A DNA stretch of 64,000 nucleotides, from assembly GCA_021234155.1 (NCBI GenBank), contig JAJEKV010000040.1:6996438-7060437 (forward strand). The letters run 5' to 3'. Each line of letters starts with the position of its first letter. The first letter of the stretch is position 1. Below, one piece after another: positions 32,287 through 43,884 of this stretch. The DNA comes from Isoetes taiwanensis. Its lineage: Eukaryota; Streptophyta; Lycopodiopsida; Isoetales; Isoetaceae. A program made the position numbers and the translations under genes. The notes beneath the pieces are model-generated. The model had not been told where the DNA came from. It saw only the letters and a list, made by a program, of their open reading frames with translations, and ran no database searches.

Positions 32287-33262
32287 TGGCCGAACTAGGT
32301 TTATCAATCTGTTAGTATAGTATGATTATCCTGGGCATACAAGCTATTCTGCCTGGGAGGCAAGGGTATTTTGGAGCTGGATACAGGCTTTCGCTACTTT
32401 CCTTGATTTTAGATTCTCTGTACTCTTTGAACCCGGGGCCGTTTAGACAACTGCACAATCTTCAAACACCTAAAAATGGCTTGCAAATGCTCAAGTTGGT
32501 TGTTTTTTTGAAGAACATGCCATTAATACAATAGTTCATGACGTATCTCATAGATGTCTCGTCCAAATAGATCGATTACACAGTCTGGCTGAATCCATGG
32601 CTCTTTCAACGAAATTTTGGATTTCCCAGGCCGTAGGCATGTGTCTATCAACACAATTGGCTTGATTCCTGAGTCGAATTTGTGCATATGCATGCATAGT
32701 TGCCCTGCCGAAGCTGTATGTTCTGCCCCACATCGCATTCTGGATAAGGGACGGCCGAATTGGGTTTACCGGTCTCTTAGTGGTATGATTATTCTGCACG
32801 TACAACGTTATTCTGCCTGGGCAAAATAGGCAAGGGTGTTTTCGGCGAAGAGATGCCTTGCTTTTTGTAAACTACTGAGATGTTGGATTCACATGACGTA
32901 AGTTATTGCATGTTGACGTTGCATGAGAGGCGATTTTGCTTCATATTGGTCACCCTCACCCATAATCAGTCAGCATCTTCTAGACTTTCGATTCTTCTTA
33001 ATGAAATTGTTCACAGTAACTAATTGTATTTTTTAACGATGGCAATTTGAACTTGCAAAGATCTATTCCGAGGAATATTTTTAGGTACTACAGTACACTA
33101 AAGACAACAATAATCTGTAGGCCTTTTGAATAAACATATGGACTCCGGCTCCAATTGGTGTGTTTTGCAGCCAAATTCCTGGATTTGCCGAATCCATGGC
33201 CCTTTCAGCGAAATTTTGGATTCCTCAACCCATAACCATGTGCCTATCAACTCAATCCTCCA
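32287..33262. repeat. Two interleaved pairs of divergent direct repeats
   Basis: Pair 1: about 95 bp at 32,287-32,380 and 32,750-32,850 (GGCCGAAYTRGGTTTA...TATTCTGCCTGGG...GGCAAGGGT). Pair 2: about 75 bp at 32,590-32,665 and 33,188-33,262 (GAATCCATGGCYCTTTCARC then GAAATTTTGGATT). The alternating order suggests diverged copies of one longer unit of about 0.5-0.6 kb. Confidence 0.65.
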
Positions 33263-33589
33263 GCAAAGTGTTAATAGATGTACTTTCATCAGATTCAGGC
33301 TCTCACAACAAGTGTACGGCCAGAAGAACCACTATTATAGCCTCATCACATCAAATATCTTTGATGATCATATACATACCTCCCCATTATTAACTTCTTC
33401 AGAGACAAATGTACTTATACCCACACCACACTCATATATAAAAAAATATTATTGCATATAATCTGAAGAAAAAAAAACAAGAACAGAAGGCGCTGGCTCC
33501 GCCAGATCTAAATTCTTATATACCAGAAATTTACTACATCCTTCGTCGTATTGTTCTAGTTTTAGCATGTTTCTACGATGCAAGTTTTT

Positions 33590-34350
33590 GTCGTGCCCTA
33601 CATTCTAAAAGAATCTCTTCAGAATACTCTAAATTCATAGATTCTCTAAGATTCTAGCAAGGTTCTCTTAGAGATATCGTGAAGATTCCTCTAAATTTTA
33701 TAAGATTCGCTTAGATTTTATAAGGTTCCTTGCATTCTATGAAGATTCCTTCTAGATTCCATTAGATTTCCCTAGATTCTCCAAGATTCTATGAAGACCC
33801 CCTTAGATCCCCTTATATTCCCTTAGATCCCTTTAGATTTTATGAGATTGCCCTAGGTTCCCTTACATTATATGAGATTCAAAGATATTCTATAAAGATT
33901 CCCTTAGATACTCTAAGATTTCATCAAGATTCACCTAGATTCCCCTAAATTCCCCTAGATTTTAAGAGATTCCCTTAGACTTGTAAATATTTTCCTAGAT
34001 TCTTTTACATTTTATGAGATTTTCTTAAATTCCGTTAGATTCTCTTGGATTCTTTTACATTCTAGAACTCTTTAGAATATTCTAGGACTTTCTGGAACAT
34101 TCCAAAACTTTCAAAACATCCTAGAACTTTCTAGAAGTATTTCCCTAGATTCCCTTACATTTTCGTAGACTTCCCTACATTATAGAACATTCTAGAACTT
34201 ATTAGAACAATTTGACTTTCTGGAAGGATTTTCGTAAATTCTCCCTAGATTCTCTTATATTCCAAAGCTTTCTAGAATATTATGGAACTTTCTAGAACCT
34301 TTCAAAACATTCTAGAACTTTCTTGAACTATCTAGAATGTTAATTAGAAC
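33590..34350. repeat. Degenerate AGATTCCCTT / TTCTAGAA low-complexity tract
   Basis: About 760 bp made of short units. The first part is dominated by TAGATTCCCTTAGATT and AAGATTCTATAAGATT words, the later part (about 34,060-34,340) by ATTCTAGAACTTTCTAGAAC words. The spacing is roughly 10-12 bp. TTCTAGAA matches the TTCnnGAA core of heat-shock elements, but it is embedded in a repeat and no gene is next to it. Confidence 0.75.
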
Positions 34351-34396
34351 ATTACACTTAAGTAAATTTAAGACATAAAAAATTTATTGAATTAAT

Positions 34397-34475
34397 GCTT
34401 GATTTAGTGGTTAGAATAGGGGGCTGAGAAGTTAATGATTAGGATTCAAATCACTTATACAACATAAAAATTTTG
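34397..34475 (+). mobile_element. SINE-like sequence, same family as 8181-8307
   Basis: GCTTGATTTAGTGGTTAG (A-box region) is followed by a degenerate B box GGATTCAAATC (34,442-34,452) and then AACATAAAA, in the same order and spacing as the SINE at 8.2 kb. The AAATT tail is absent. The 3' side runs directly into the GCCGTAGGAT repeat. Confidence 0.5.
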
Positions 34476-34479
34476 AAAG

Positions 34480-34950
34480 CCTCTCCTTAAGGGACGAGCG
34501 TGCAACGTGAGCCGTAGGTTCTTGGACCCAATCAAGGGTCGAGATCTCACCGCGTCATGAACCATAGGATCTATTACATATAATTCCCAAAGTCATGTGC
34601 ACCGTAAGATGTGTGCCCAGCCACATGAGCCGTAAGAGCCTGGATCGACGATCAGGATCAAGAACAATCTGGACCACAGGATCTATGTTCTCATTAAGGG
34701 ACGAGCATTCAACGTGAGGCGTAGGATCTTGGACCCGATCAAGGGTCGAGATCTCACCACGTGACAATAATAACAAGGTGCTGCGCACGGAGGGTTGCCC
34801 TCCGTGACCCGAGAGTGAAATGGCTTAAATCACACTTCAAAGTCATGTTTTCGAGCATATACTGACATATACTTGGAATATGCCACAAACCCACATGGAT
34901 GAGGGTTTTCCCCTTAGGGGCAACCCACAAAACTGGACTCAAACATATCA
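34480..34950. repeat. Dispersed GCCGTAGGATC-type repeat, copy 1
   Basis: Units built on TGAGCCGTAGG/ACCATAGGATC with ATCGACGATCAGGATCAA recur every 40-70 bp. They are followed by a block with GAGGGTTTTCCCCTTAGGGG. Both blocks recur at 37,960-38,400 but in the opposite order, as expected for different windows onto a larger tandem unit. A further shared piece (GCCCTCCGTGACCC...GGCTTAAATC) matches about 402-436. Confidence 0.7.
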
Positions 34951-35424
34951 GTGGAATGCTATTTCCATGCCCAATTCATAATTCATAAGGCAAGGCATTC
35001 AAATACGCTAATAACTCATAAATTGAATGTTGCAAATAGGAAAAAGAAACACAATCCATTGGTTCCATTCAAACCTTGAACATATCGAAAGACGAGAAGC
35101 AAGAATGATGATTTCGTTGGTGTTTTAGTTTTCTTTATCGGAGCTCAACACATGCACGCACTGTAGCCCGGTTCTCCAAGATTCAAGGAATTCGATTTTT
35201 TTTTTGCTATTTTTGTTTTCTAAATTTGAAATTGCCTCCAAGATTTCCAACCACCTTTATTGATTTTAGTACTAAAAAGGGGGACAAAAGGGACATCGAA
35301 AATGAGACACCCCAGTATGCAGACATTTGTTTGATTCTAAAAACTACAAGGTTGAATCCATTATTCATGTTCGACATTTTATGGTAGAGTAATATCTCTC
35401 AATTTTGAATGGCGTGGAAGATGA

Positions 35425-35475
35425 TCTTGAATATGTGGGATTTGAACCCACATTATGCCCAAAATCTAAGCATAC
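35425..35475 (-). other. tRNA-like T-arm / B box, probably SINE relic
   Basis: On the minus strand GTGGGTTCAAATCCCAC forms a perfect T-arm with B box GGTTCAAATCC (35,438-35,448 on the plus strand as GGATTTGAACC). No acceptor stem or anticodon arm pairs around it, so a working tRNA gene is not supported. Confidence 0.4.
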
Positions 35476-37955
35476 CAAAGTGTAATTATAATGGCTAAGA
35501 GATAGCCATGAAGCAACCACCATCCATGAGTATTCATGTTCACAATGAATATATTACATCCAAGAGGCCCTTACAATCTATAAGGTACTCTAATTATTAG
35601 CCAGATAACTTTATTTATACTTACTCCATATATCATAACCATCATAATTGTATTTAAAGGCACCGATTTAAATAAAGTGTTTACGATGAAGTTGCAATAT
35701 TTGGCATAATGTAGCTACAGTTATTCTGATGAGTTTTGCTCGTGGATTATTGGATTTGTGCAAAGGCGAAAAGGGAGACCATATAAGCAAAATGCATAGC
35801 TTATTTAATATGTGTTTGTTCTTGAGGTATTTATTGAGTAAATAATTTAGTTGTTGAATAGGATTGATTATTGGCAATTATATTGTTATTAGATGCAAGT
35901 GTGCGTAGTGCACTGACCCACTATCTTGTTATCATCACGTTGTCTTTGATCATGCCGTGCTTATTCTCTCCAAAATGCTGCACGCCCCAAACCACCATTT
36001 CCAAGATTCTTCTTTACTTCCGGGGCAACAACATGACTATTTTGCACTTTACCAACGAACAAAAAAGCAAGCAAGCAAACAGTGTCTTTTAACTGCCTTC
36101 TTTGTGGCAGAAGCACAATGCTTTCTTTTAGACCCTCTTGATTGCGATTTCTATCTATTCTAACAACGGCAATGAAGGAATTTGAATATAAATATTTTGG
36201 GGACAAAGTAGATGCAAAATGGTAGAGCACTCTCAACATCAACGTAAGAAGTCTGCTTGAGTCAAAGTAACCTTTTATTTTGATCTGAAAGGTTCAACTT
36301 TTAAAGCAGCAGCTTGTCCAGAAATAAAATATTGAGAATAGATTGGCAATCAAAAGGCCACGTTGTTGAATGTTTACATAAGCACATCTCTCCATATTCT
36401 AATAATGCAGGTCATTGTAATGCGACAGCAAGGACCTGGGCCATGCAACTATATATTCTCCTTTGCAGCATTTGAATGATTTTCTAATGGGAGAAAGCTG
36501 CAGCAATGGCAGAAGAAAAGAGATGGTAAGAACTACATATGCTCCACTTTCCCTTGCCAATATCTCCTAGATCAAGGAGATAACAACAAAGAAAGGCTGC
36601 AAGAAATCCATATGCACCTCAATATATCCAACGAAAGCGTTCTTGCCATTGTTTCTAAATGAAGCAAGAACCTGTTTTGTTTAGGAAAGTGTAAGCAAGA
36701 ATCTCGACCAAAAGCCTGTGCATTGTACTAATTTGCTAGCGTGAACATGTTGGTTTAGATGGCATTTCAGTGAATGAACAGGTGAATGCTACCACATGGT
36801 ATCACTAAGACATGCTGATTCCCGTTGTTCACAACAACAAAAAAGCTTGTGCTTTGCAATCATCCCTTTATTCAGATCAGGCATCATTATAGCAAGATCA
36901 ACAGATCCAAAGAAAAGAACAAATGCTTGTGATGTACTCAAGAGTCTCATAGACCTGCAATGAAGTCAAGAGGATGCTCTGAAGGCTGTAGAAGGAATTA
37001 CCTCCTCTAGCATGGCTGGAAGGAAGCAACGCTCAAGCAAGATCAACAAGACCTACCTCTACCAGCCTTACATAATTTTGCCTTCACTAAGATGCTACAT
37101 GAGAAGACATTCAGAAAAGACTGAATGCTTGCAGCAAATGCCTAGCAATAGACTTACCTTCAACAAATTACATCATCCCATATCAAAACTTACTTCTAAA
37201 ACTAGCAGAACCCCAATGCACCACTAACAGCAGGCATTCTCAAAGCTGAGATTGAGGATCTCTTCTGGGCGATAAAGTATTTGGAAAATCTGGCAAAGTA
37301 TTTGCAGAATACAGATATTGCTGCTGAATTCTCTATTTCGCGCAAGCCCTCTTGCCTTTCATTCTCGCCGATTTCCGCTGAGCAAAGCATCGCAAACTCT
37401 ACTCTGAAATTCAGAGGTAAGGTCTGCTCACAGAATTGCGCTCAGCCCTAGCCGATTAATGGAGTCCAAAAACAAGGGCTTCTGCGAAAATCATAGCAAA
37501 TCACTGTAAATTTTCCTTCATCCGAAAATAGGGGATGGCAAATCTATCTCGGATGGCAAACACTTCACCCGGATATGGAGGCAACAGAGAAAGATCAAGG
37601 CCAGGTTCGTGGCTATGGCAGACCCAGAGTTGGTATACACATTTTTATTTGCTCCTTACTTGAGCAAGGAAAAGCAAAAATCGAACCTCTTGATAATGCT
37701 CCTCTGAAGTGGTAAGAACTGCTAACGCTCCAGCCGATTGATGCAGTCCTAAGCAAGCTTCTGAAAAATGCAACAGATCATATAAGCAAGTAAGACCTCT
37801 TGATTCTTGAAGCAAACCAAGAAGTTAGGGTTATACTTGCTCCAGCGTTCAAAAAATGCTTGGAAGAAGGGTCGAGCTGCGCCAAAGCCACGCCTGCGAA
37901 GGAATGGGGCTGGATGACCGATAATTTACAGGCAGCAGCCAGTTTTGAGCAGTCA
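35476..37955. other. Long gene-free stretch
   Basis: No convincing coding sequence on either strand. A weak pair of repeats with CCGATTRATGSAGTCC occurs near 37,451 and 37,735. Otherwise nothing recognisable. Confidence 0.45.
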
Positions 37956-37959
37956 CCAG

Positions 37960-38400
37960 CATATGCTAGGCATATGCCGGCATATACCTGGATATGCCCA
38001 CATACCCACATAAACGAGGGTTTGCCCCCTTAGGGGCAACCCAAAAACAACATGAGTCATAGGATCTATTACATATAATTCCCAAAGTCATGTGCACCGT
38101 AGGATGTGTGCCAAGCAACGTGAGACGTAGGATCCTGGATCGACGATCAGGATCAAAAACAATCTTGACCACATGATCTATTACATATAATTCCCAAAGC
38201 CATGTGCACCATAGGATATGTCCCAAAGCAACATGAGCCGTAGGATTTCGGACCGGCGATTAGGATCATATCAACCTGGACCGTAGGATCGTCTATATAT
38301 AATCTATATAGAAACTCCCAAGCCATCTGGGCCGTAGGATACATCCCAAAGTCAGGTGAACCATAGGATCTCGGAGACAAACATAAGAACATATATATGT
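37960..38400. repeat. Dispersed GCCGTAGGATC-type repeat, copy 2
   Basis: Begins with GGCATATACCTGGATATGCC and GAGGGTTTGCCCCCTTAGGG, then five or more GTAGGAT units, including ATAGGATCTATTACATATAA, which is identical in copy 1. See 34,480-34,950. Confidence 0.7.
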
Positions 38401-38758
38401 TAGATATAGATAGACATAAATGGCCTAAACCTCAATATAATATGTCATGACCTAAACCTCAATATATATATAACGCCAAGATAGCCACGTTTTTATGTAT
38501 CTCAGAGGGCGTGTAAATTGTATGGTCCATAAAAATAGCTAAAAGTCTTAAATAACATTGAAGCGTTCTTAGGTGTTAAATTTGATACAACATGGGGTTA
38601 GGAGAGGGCTTTACTGAGAGACACCTAAGAGTGCGTTCACAACATGGGGTTAAATTTGATTCAACTATAAAATTTAACCTACTTGACATTCACATATGAA
38701 TCTCTTAAGGCTTTCATTAAATTCATATGAATCTCTTAAGGCACGGACTCGTTTGTGT

Positions 38759-38914
38759 CCTATGGGACGGTATTGAACTGTCCTATGCAATTGTACAGTG
38801 TGCCAACATGCTTATTACTGCTAAGGTTTTTCCCTCGAAAACCCTTCGGGGCGGGGGTTTTTTAATACTGTCAGTAATACGCTTGCTGCTCTCTTTTTGT
38901 TTGGGTCCCATAGG
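38759..38914. repeat. Fold-back element with conserved core (copy 2)
   Basis: Nested inverted arms: outer CCTATGGGAC (38,759-38,768) with GTCCCATAGG (38,905-38,914), and inner GCTTATTACTG (38,810-38,820) with CAGTAATACGC (38,872-38,882). The core GGTTTTTCCCTCGAAAACCC...GGTTTTTTAATA matches the reverse complement of the core at 6,869-6,908. Confidence 0.6.
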
Positions 38915-39350
38915 CCAATTGGTCTCCGTGGACGCTAAAAAACTATTCTATTCTATTTTATTAAATTCATAAGGCTAAATTCTAATAGTTATGGTTAGAT
39001 TAAAACTTATTTTAACTCTTGTGCAGATATCCTTTAATTACGTTAAGGCTTAACTGAATTGTTAACAACAAAAGATTTTTAAATTTGGATTTAACCCATG
39101 CCATTGAGCATGGTTAGAACTGTTAGAACATCATCGAGCTCCACGAGCTCTACGACAGGAATGCTCGACGAGAGAGGTCGACGAGAGATGATTCCAAAAA
39201 GGGCTTCGGCTCCTCAGCATAGTGGGGCCAGCGTTGGCTACTCAAGAAGAAGTTGTTTATGCCGAATCTGTTGTGAAAGGAACAAGCTAGATTTCTTATA
39301 AAGTTTCTTGGTTAGCACCTCTCATGGTTTTCATTTTCCTTTTCTACGTC

Positions 39351-39480
39351 CATCATACAAGATCCTACATCGTTCCTTTAATTAGATCCATTATAATTGT
39401 TGATACCGAGGTTGGCCCATCATACAAGATCCTACATCATCTTTTTAATTGGGTCCATCACAATTGTTGATGACAAGGCT
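39351..39480. repeat. 67-bp tandem duplication
   Basis: CATCATACAAGATCCTACAT starts both copies (39,351 and 39,418). The copies continue through TTAATTRGRTCCAT and ACAATTGTTGAT with a few differences. Confidence 0.85.
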
Positions 39481-40161
39481 GCACTACGAGCAAGAAGAAG
39501 CCTTAAGAGGAAAGTTTATATCACACTATCACACTTTAATTCACATTTATTCAATATATTGACATCTAGCTTCATAAGTATTTCACTTAAAAAAATTACC
39601 AAATCTTTTAGCTCAATTGAATATACAATTACTCAAATTTGATAAGGTGTAAAAAATGTGGAATGAGTATTGTATACCATAACGTCTTCAAGGGTTTAGA
39701 GAATGTAATAGTATAGGAAACCGGAATTCCAGATGTCCAATTTGAAGCAGGTGGCGGCTATGCGAGGAGGCCAGCATGCCATGCATTCATATGAGCCCTC
39801 CCATTGCAGGTAAAGTAGAGTGCAGGTGCATATCTTCTTCTATCCTCTATGTTTCTGAAGTCTTCGTGGGAGTTTTGTGGAGAGAAATTAGAGTGTATCT
39901 TAAGCTCGAACTTGTCCTGTTTGTTGGAAGCAATTGATTGCTTTTTGAGCTCTTTTGAGATGTTTTGTACATATTTGAAAATGAATGATGTTTTATAGTC
40001 ACACAGAGTTGTTTTATCACTGAGGTCCACCGTCAGTTTTAATTCTCAGAATGTCATGTCCACAAAGGCCGATTCATATAGGTTTCTATATAGTGTTTAT
40101 GTGTCTATGTAAACCATTCCTCCATTTTCTAAGCAATTTTTTCATTCCCTCTATTATTGTG

Positions 40162-40285
40162 CTCTGCAGGATTAACTTGTTCAGTTGAAGCGTCTATACA
40201 TTACTATGCGTCCATACATTACTATGTTTTCTCTGCAGGATTAACTTGCCTAGTTGAAGTGTCTATTCATTGCTATGTTTTCTTT
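40162..40285. repeat. 69-bp tandem duplication
   Basis: CTCTGCAGGATTAACTTG starts copies at 40,162 and 40,231. Upstream, about 40,078-40,135 resembles 43,558-43,612 (TATAGTGYTTATGTGTCTAT), so part of this region is duplicated about 3.5 kb away. Confidence 0.8.
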
Positions 40286-40911
40286 TTCAGGTGAACTGGG
40301 GTAGCTATTCGGAGAAGCTGAGCTCATTGAGTGGAAATGAAGCTTTTTACTAGCTCATTTGTTGCATAGCTTCAACGGCAGATGTCTCAGTTCATGCTTA
40401 TGCTGCGCACAAGCTTACATATATACAAGATGATTTTGCGGCGGCGTTGCCGCCGCTATAGTTCGAAGGGTTTTTTGTTGTCGTCATTATAATCTGAGGG
40501 GTTTTTTTGTTTTTAATTCAAATAATTGATACATTACTGGATCGCAGTCTACTATCATGGACTTCAATTTTGTATGTTTTCAACCTTTAAATCACTTTCT
40601 TAACCAGGTAATTTATGTCTTTGCATAATGATGCCCACAGACCAAATCCGCAAGCTCACAGGAATACAGACTAGGATTATCAAGCAGACATGCCAATGAT
40701 ATGATTATTAACATAGCGAATCTGCTAATAACTTGGTACCTTTCAACGCACTCAGCTCTAAAAACTCGAAAATGTTCACAGACCAAATGTATCTGCTAAA
40801 CATTACTCTATCTAGATAACTGTTCTATCCTATAAACATATGGAAGATTATCCACTATAGGACAACAAATCTTTACTACTCGAGTTCGATCCATGCCCAT
40901 GGCTTTATGCC

Positions 40912-40921
40912 ATTCCGGCCA
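40912..40921. repeat. 10-bp target-site duplication, left copy
   Basis: ATTCCGGCCA, repeated exactly at 42,266-42,275 on the other side of the element at 40,922-42,265. Confidence 0.65.
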
Positions 40922-42265
40922 TAGTTGGGAGTTAGCAGTTAGTAGTTAGCTAACGGCTAACGCGAAAATAACGTATAACGAGTTATCACCAGAGGTGATA
41001 ACGAGTTATCTATTCCCCACAAAAAAACATTCGAATTTTAACAATTTGAAACTTGTTTTTTACTAATTCGAACACGCTGAATTCAAATATGCAATCAGAA
41101 TTCTCAAACACCTACTCTAACCTACTAAAACTTGACAATAATGTTCCCACTCCGGTCCCTTCACAACATGTTCCCACTCCGGTCCCTTCACCATCCTGAA
41201 AATATCACATATAATTAAATGAAAGCACACTCAATGAAAGCAAAAAAAGAAGACAATGATTAGATCCCAGAAAGAAGGAGAAGAGAATCATCCTAAATTA
41301 AGGGTCTTGAGAAGCATTGAGAAAATCACATCTGCAGCTGAGAGAGGACAAGAAAATAAAGAGATAAAGAAATATAACCACCAAACAATGACATTAACCA
41401 TTCTGCCAGAAGCATGTCCAGGTAAGGAGATTAAATAATGGGGCCTGCAATCTGGAGGTACAATGCTGAGGTACAAAATCAGAGCAGCAGCAATTCTGTG
41501 ATTTGATCCATAGCAGCAGCAATTCTGTGAAGATCAGTAGGTGAACAGACCTGCCATTCATTATCAGCATTTTTGAACAGCAGTAACAGCATTGGCCAAG
41601 GCATGGATGGGAATGGGATTCACTCAACTAAGCAAGCATTGAAGGTAGATTTCAGAATGATAGATTTGGAATATCCTCCATGGCCACTGTCTAAATAGTA
41701 GAAATCATTTGGAAAACATACAGCTATGTAACATATTCCACTGAATACAGCTATGGTATTTCTGAGACTTGGTAAACTAAAAACCATGGTGACAAAGAAA
41801 AGTTGTTGGTATTTGAAAGCAAAATGATTGATATTCAGTCACGTTTGTTGGCTAACATTCGTTAGAGTAAAATGGCAGCAGATGCCATTGATGATGTATC
41901 AGAGATATCTCCTGAAGATAAGATAGCCACAGTGTTGGAGAGCCAAGAGCGGAAAAATACTCTCAGGATTGTTGGAATAGAGAAAGAGACAAGCGAAGAT
42001 ACATATAAGCTGATATAAGCTGATGAAAATCTTCATGCAAAAGAACTTAACTATGGGTGTTTCTTACCTCGAGATGTTGGAGCGACCAGAATCGGCAAGA
42101 GGAGAGACCGGAGCAGACGCAAAGGAAAGGCCAGAATTTTTTTAGGGGGAAAAAAGTACTTCTGTTTTTTTCTGGCAAAAATAACATACGTTATTTTTCG
42201 TTATTTTTTTTAATAACGTATCACGCGTTAGCAAATTGGGGCTAACGCGTGATCTGCCAACCATG
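40922..42265. mobile_element. 1.34-kb non-autonomous DNA element (MULE-like) carrying a LINE ORF1 piece
   Basis: It is flanked by a 10-bp direct repeat (ATTCCGGCCA). The termini are imperfect inverted repeats: left TAGTTGGGAGTTAGC, right reverse complement CATGGTTGGCAGATCACGCG. Inside each end come GTTAGC/GCTAACGCG and ATAACG-rich stretches: AAATAACGTATAACG at 40,964-40,978 on the left, and AACATACGTTATT and AATAACGTATC at about 42,183 and 42,213 on the right. Duplication length and terminal sub-repeats fit the Mutator superfamily. The interior holds no transposase but contains a LINE ORF1 fragment (41,872-42,055) and two small tandem duplications (41,143-41,190 and 41,484-41,530). Confidence 0.6.
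41872..42055 (+). pseudogene. LINE ORF1 N-terminal fragment
   Basis: From ATG 41,872 the frame reads MAADAIDDVSEISPEDKIAT, then VLESQERKNTLRIVGIEKET and SEDTYKL to a stop near 42,017. A 10-bp duplication (CTGATATAAG) causes the break, after which KIFMQKNLTMG continues. The E-x-x-x-R-x-x-x-L-x-I-x-G-x-x-E-E pattern matches the start of the RNA-binding part of L1-type ORF1 and parallels the ORF1 at 49.0 kb (ENRARNLKISGLKEED). The first ATG has only two bases of spacer from an in-frame-like upstream region, so this may be a true ORF1 start. Confidence 0.5.
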
Positions 42266-42275
42266 ATTCCGGCCA

Positions 42276-43850
42276 CAGTAACATTACTTTTTTATAGTCA
42301 AATGTTCACCTGCCTTGTTCACTGTCCATCTTTTCTCCTTTTTTGCTACTTTATGTAAGAGAACTATCATTCTTGTAGATTTTACCATGTCTTTCCCAAC
42401 GCTCATACTGAATAATACTATGCTTTGTTGGAGGATTCTCCTTTATGCATGCATCTGATAAAAAGGCACAGTCGGGATCATGTTCAGAGACACAGAGCAT
42501 AAAAACTAACATCGATGCACCTAAAATCTTATGTGCAAGATACACATAAAGAAGGCTGCAAAAGCCATATGACCTGTCATGTCATGTTGCATGTTGCATG
42601 TTGAATTTATACTTTGCTACTTCAAACTGCGCTCCATTTCATTCCTGTTTTTGCAGACTATCTTTGTCTCTTTACTCCACTTGTTTTTTCAGAATGAACT
42701 TAGAGGGCGTGAAGGCACACTAACTTCACATTTTCAAATATCCCAAAGCCAGTATACCAGTATATCATTGAACACAGTGGAACATACTAAAAATAAGCCA
42801 CTTCCTTTCATACGATTTCTTTCCATCATATTACTGTCACCCATTTCTCTTCTTTCTACAAACACAGAGCAAACCGTTTTGATCGAGGTGACTAGAAACA
42901 ATCATTTTTAATCTCAACCAGTTATGCAAGGTTAATTAGCACCAGACAGCCCTGAAATTGCTGGATGATGACCCGACAGCGGGCAAAAACTAAAGGCATG
43001 GCAGATACACAAAAGGCTTAAGAACGAATCACTTGCCGGTTGACGTTTGATAGCATGGACTCCTCTCTAACACATGATGCACTCCAGCAAGCCCGTTGCA
43101 GCTTAAGAACTGCGCAATCAAGTGCTGAAGGCAGGGTCGCGCGCATGGGGGGCACTAAATTGCCCTATTTTGCCCAAGGAAATCTTGGCCCTCCATTTTA
43201 ATCTAGCTTGCTGACGTGGATTTTTTTCCCCCTGTACACCTCATCTTTTCTCTCACTTCCACAATTTTATATGATGGAGATATACGCTTTACGCATGTAT
43301 GCTTTAGCAGGACCTATTAGCTGTAATCCAGATCTGTAGATTCTTGTAATTTCCCTAAGCATGCCACAATAATTTTCTTATATTAAACCAGATGCTCTTC
43401 TCTTTTTGGAGACGTATTAATAATGAAGTGGGGTTTATTTTGATAATTGAGATGGTTTTTAGGATTAATCTGGCAGAGGAAAGACTTTGTTTACTGCTAT
43501 AACATAACAGACAAGGATTAAGGCTAAATGTTGTGAAGGCATATCATTTGAATTTCAAGTTTCCATATAGTGCTTATGTGTCTATGTAACCACTCCTCCA
43601 GTTTTTGGTTGTGGCAACATTCATAGTAAGAAGTGCTGCAGCAATTGCATTGGTGGAAAATGCATTGGAGTTGCGTGGAAGGGATTGCTTAGTCGCCATT
43701 CATGAAGTTAGTGCATCTGTTTTAAGAAGTCGGGTCTGCTTGCTATGGCAGGGGATTCAACTCCCCTTCGTTGGATGATTTTTTATGATTGACTTGTATA
43801 TTGACTTGTGCCAATGGTTCAAAAACCTTATGGTGAGGTGGTAATGCCAG
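42276..43850. other. Gene-free stretch
   Basis: No recognisable coding sequence. The segment at 43,558-43,612 is a diverged copy of about 40,078-40,135. Confidence 0.45.
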
Positions 43851-43884
43851 TTTGACCCCATCACGAATTCAATTGACGGCCTAC

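Noticed and set aside
35425-35510. Possible tRNA gene on the minus strand
   Set aside because: Only the T-arm pairs; acceptor, D and anticodon arms cannot be formed.
39098-39301. 67-codon ORF ending in a Cys-rich SCLCRICCERNK tail, reminiscent of a secreted peptide
   Set aside because: No signal peptide and no family match from memory; too little to call a gene.
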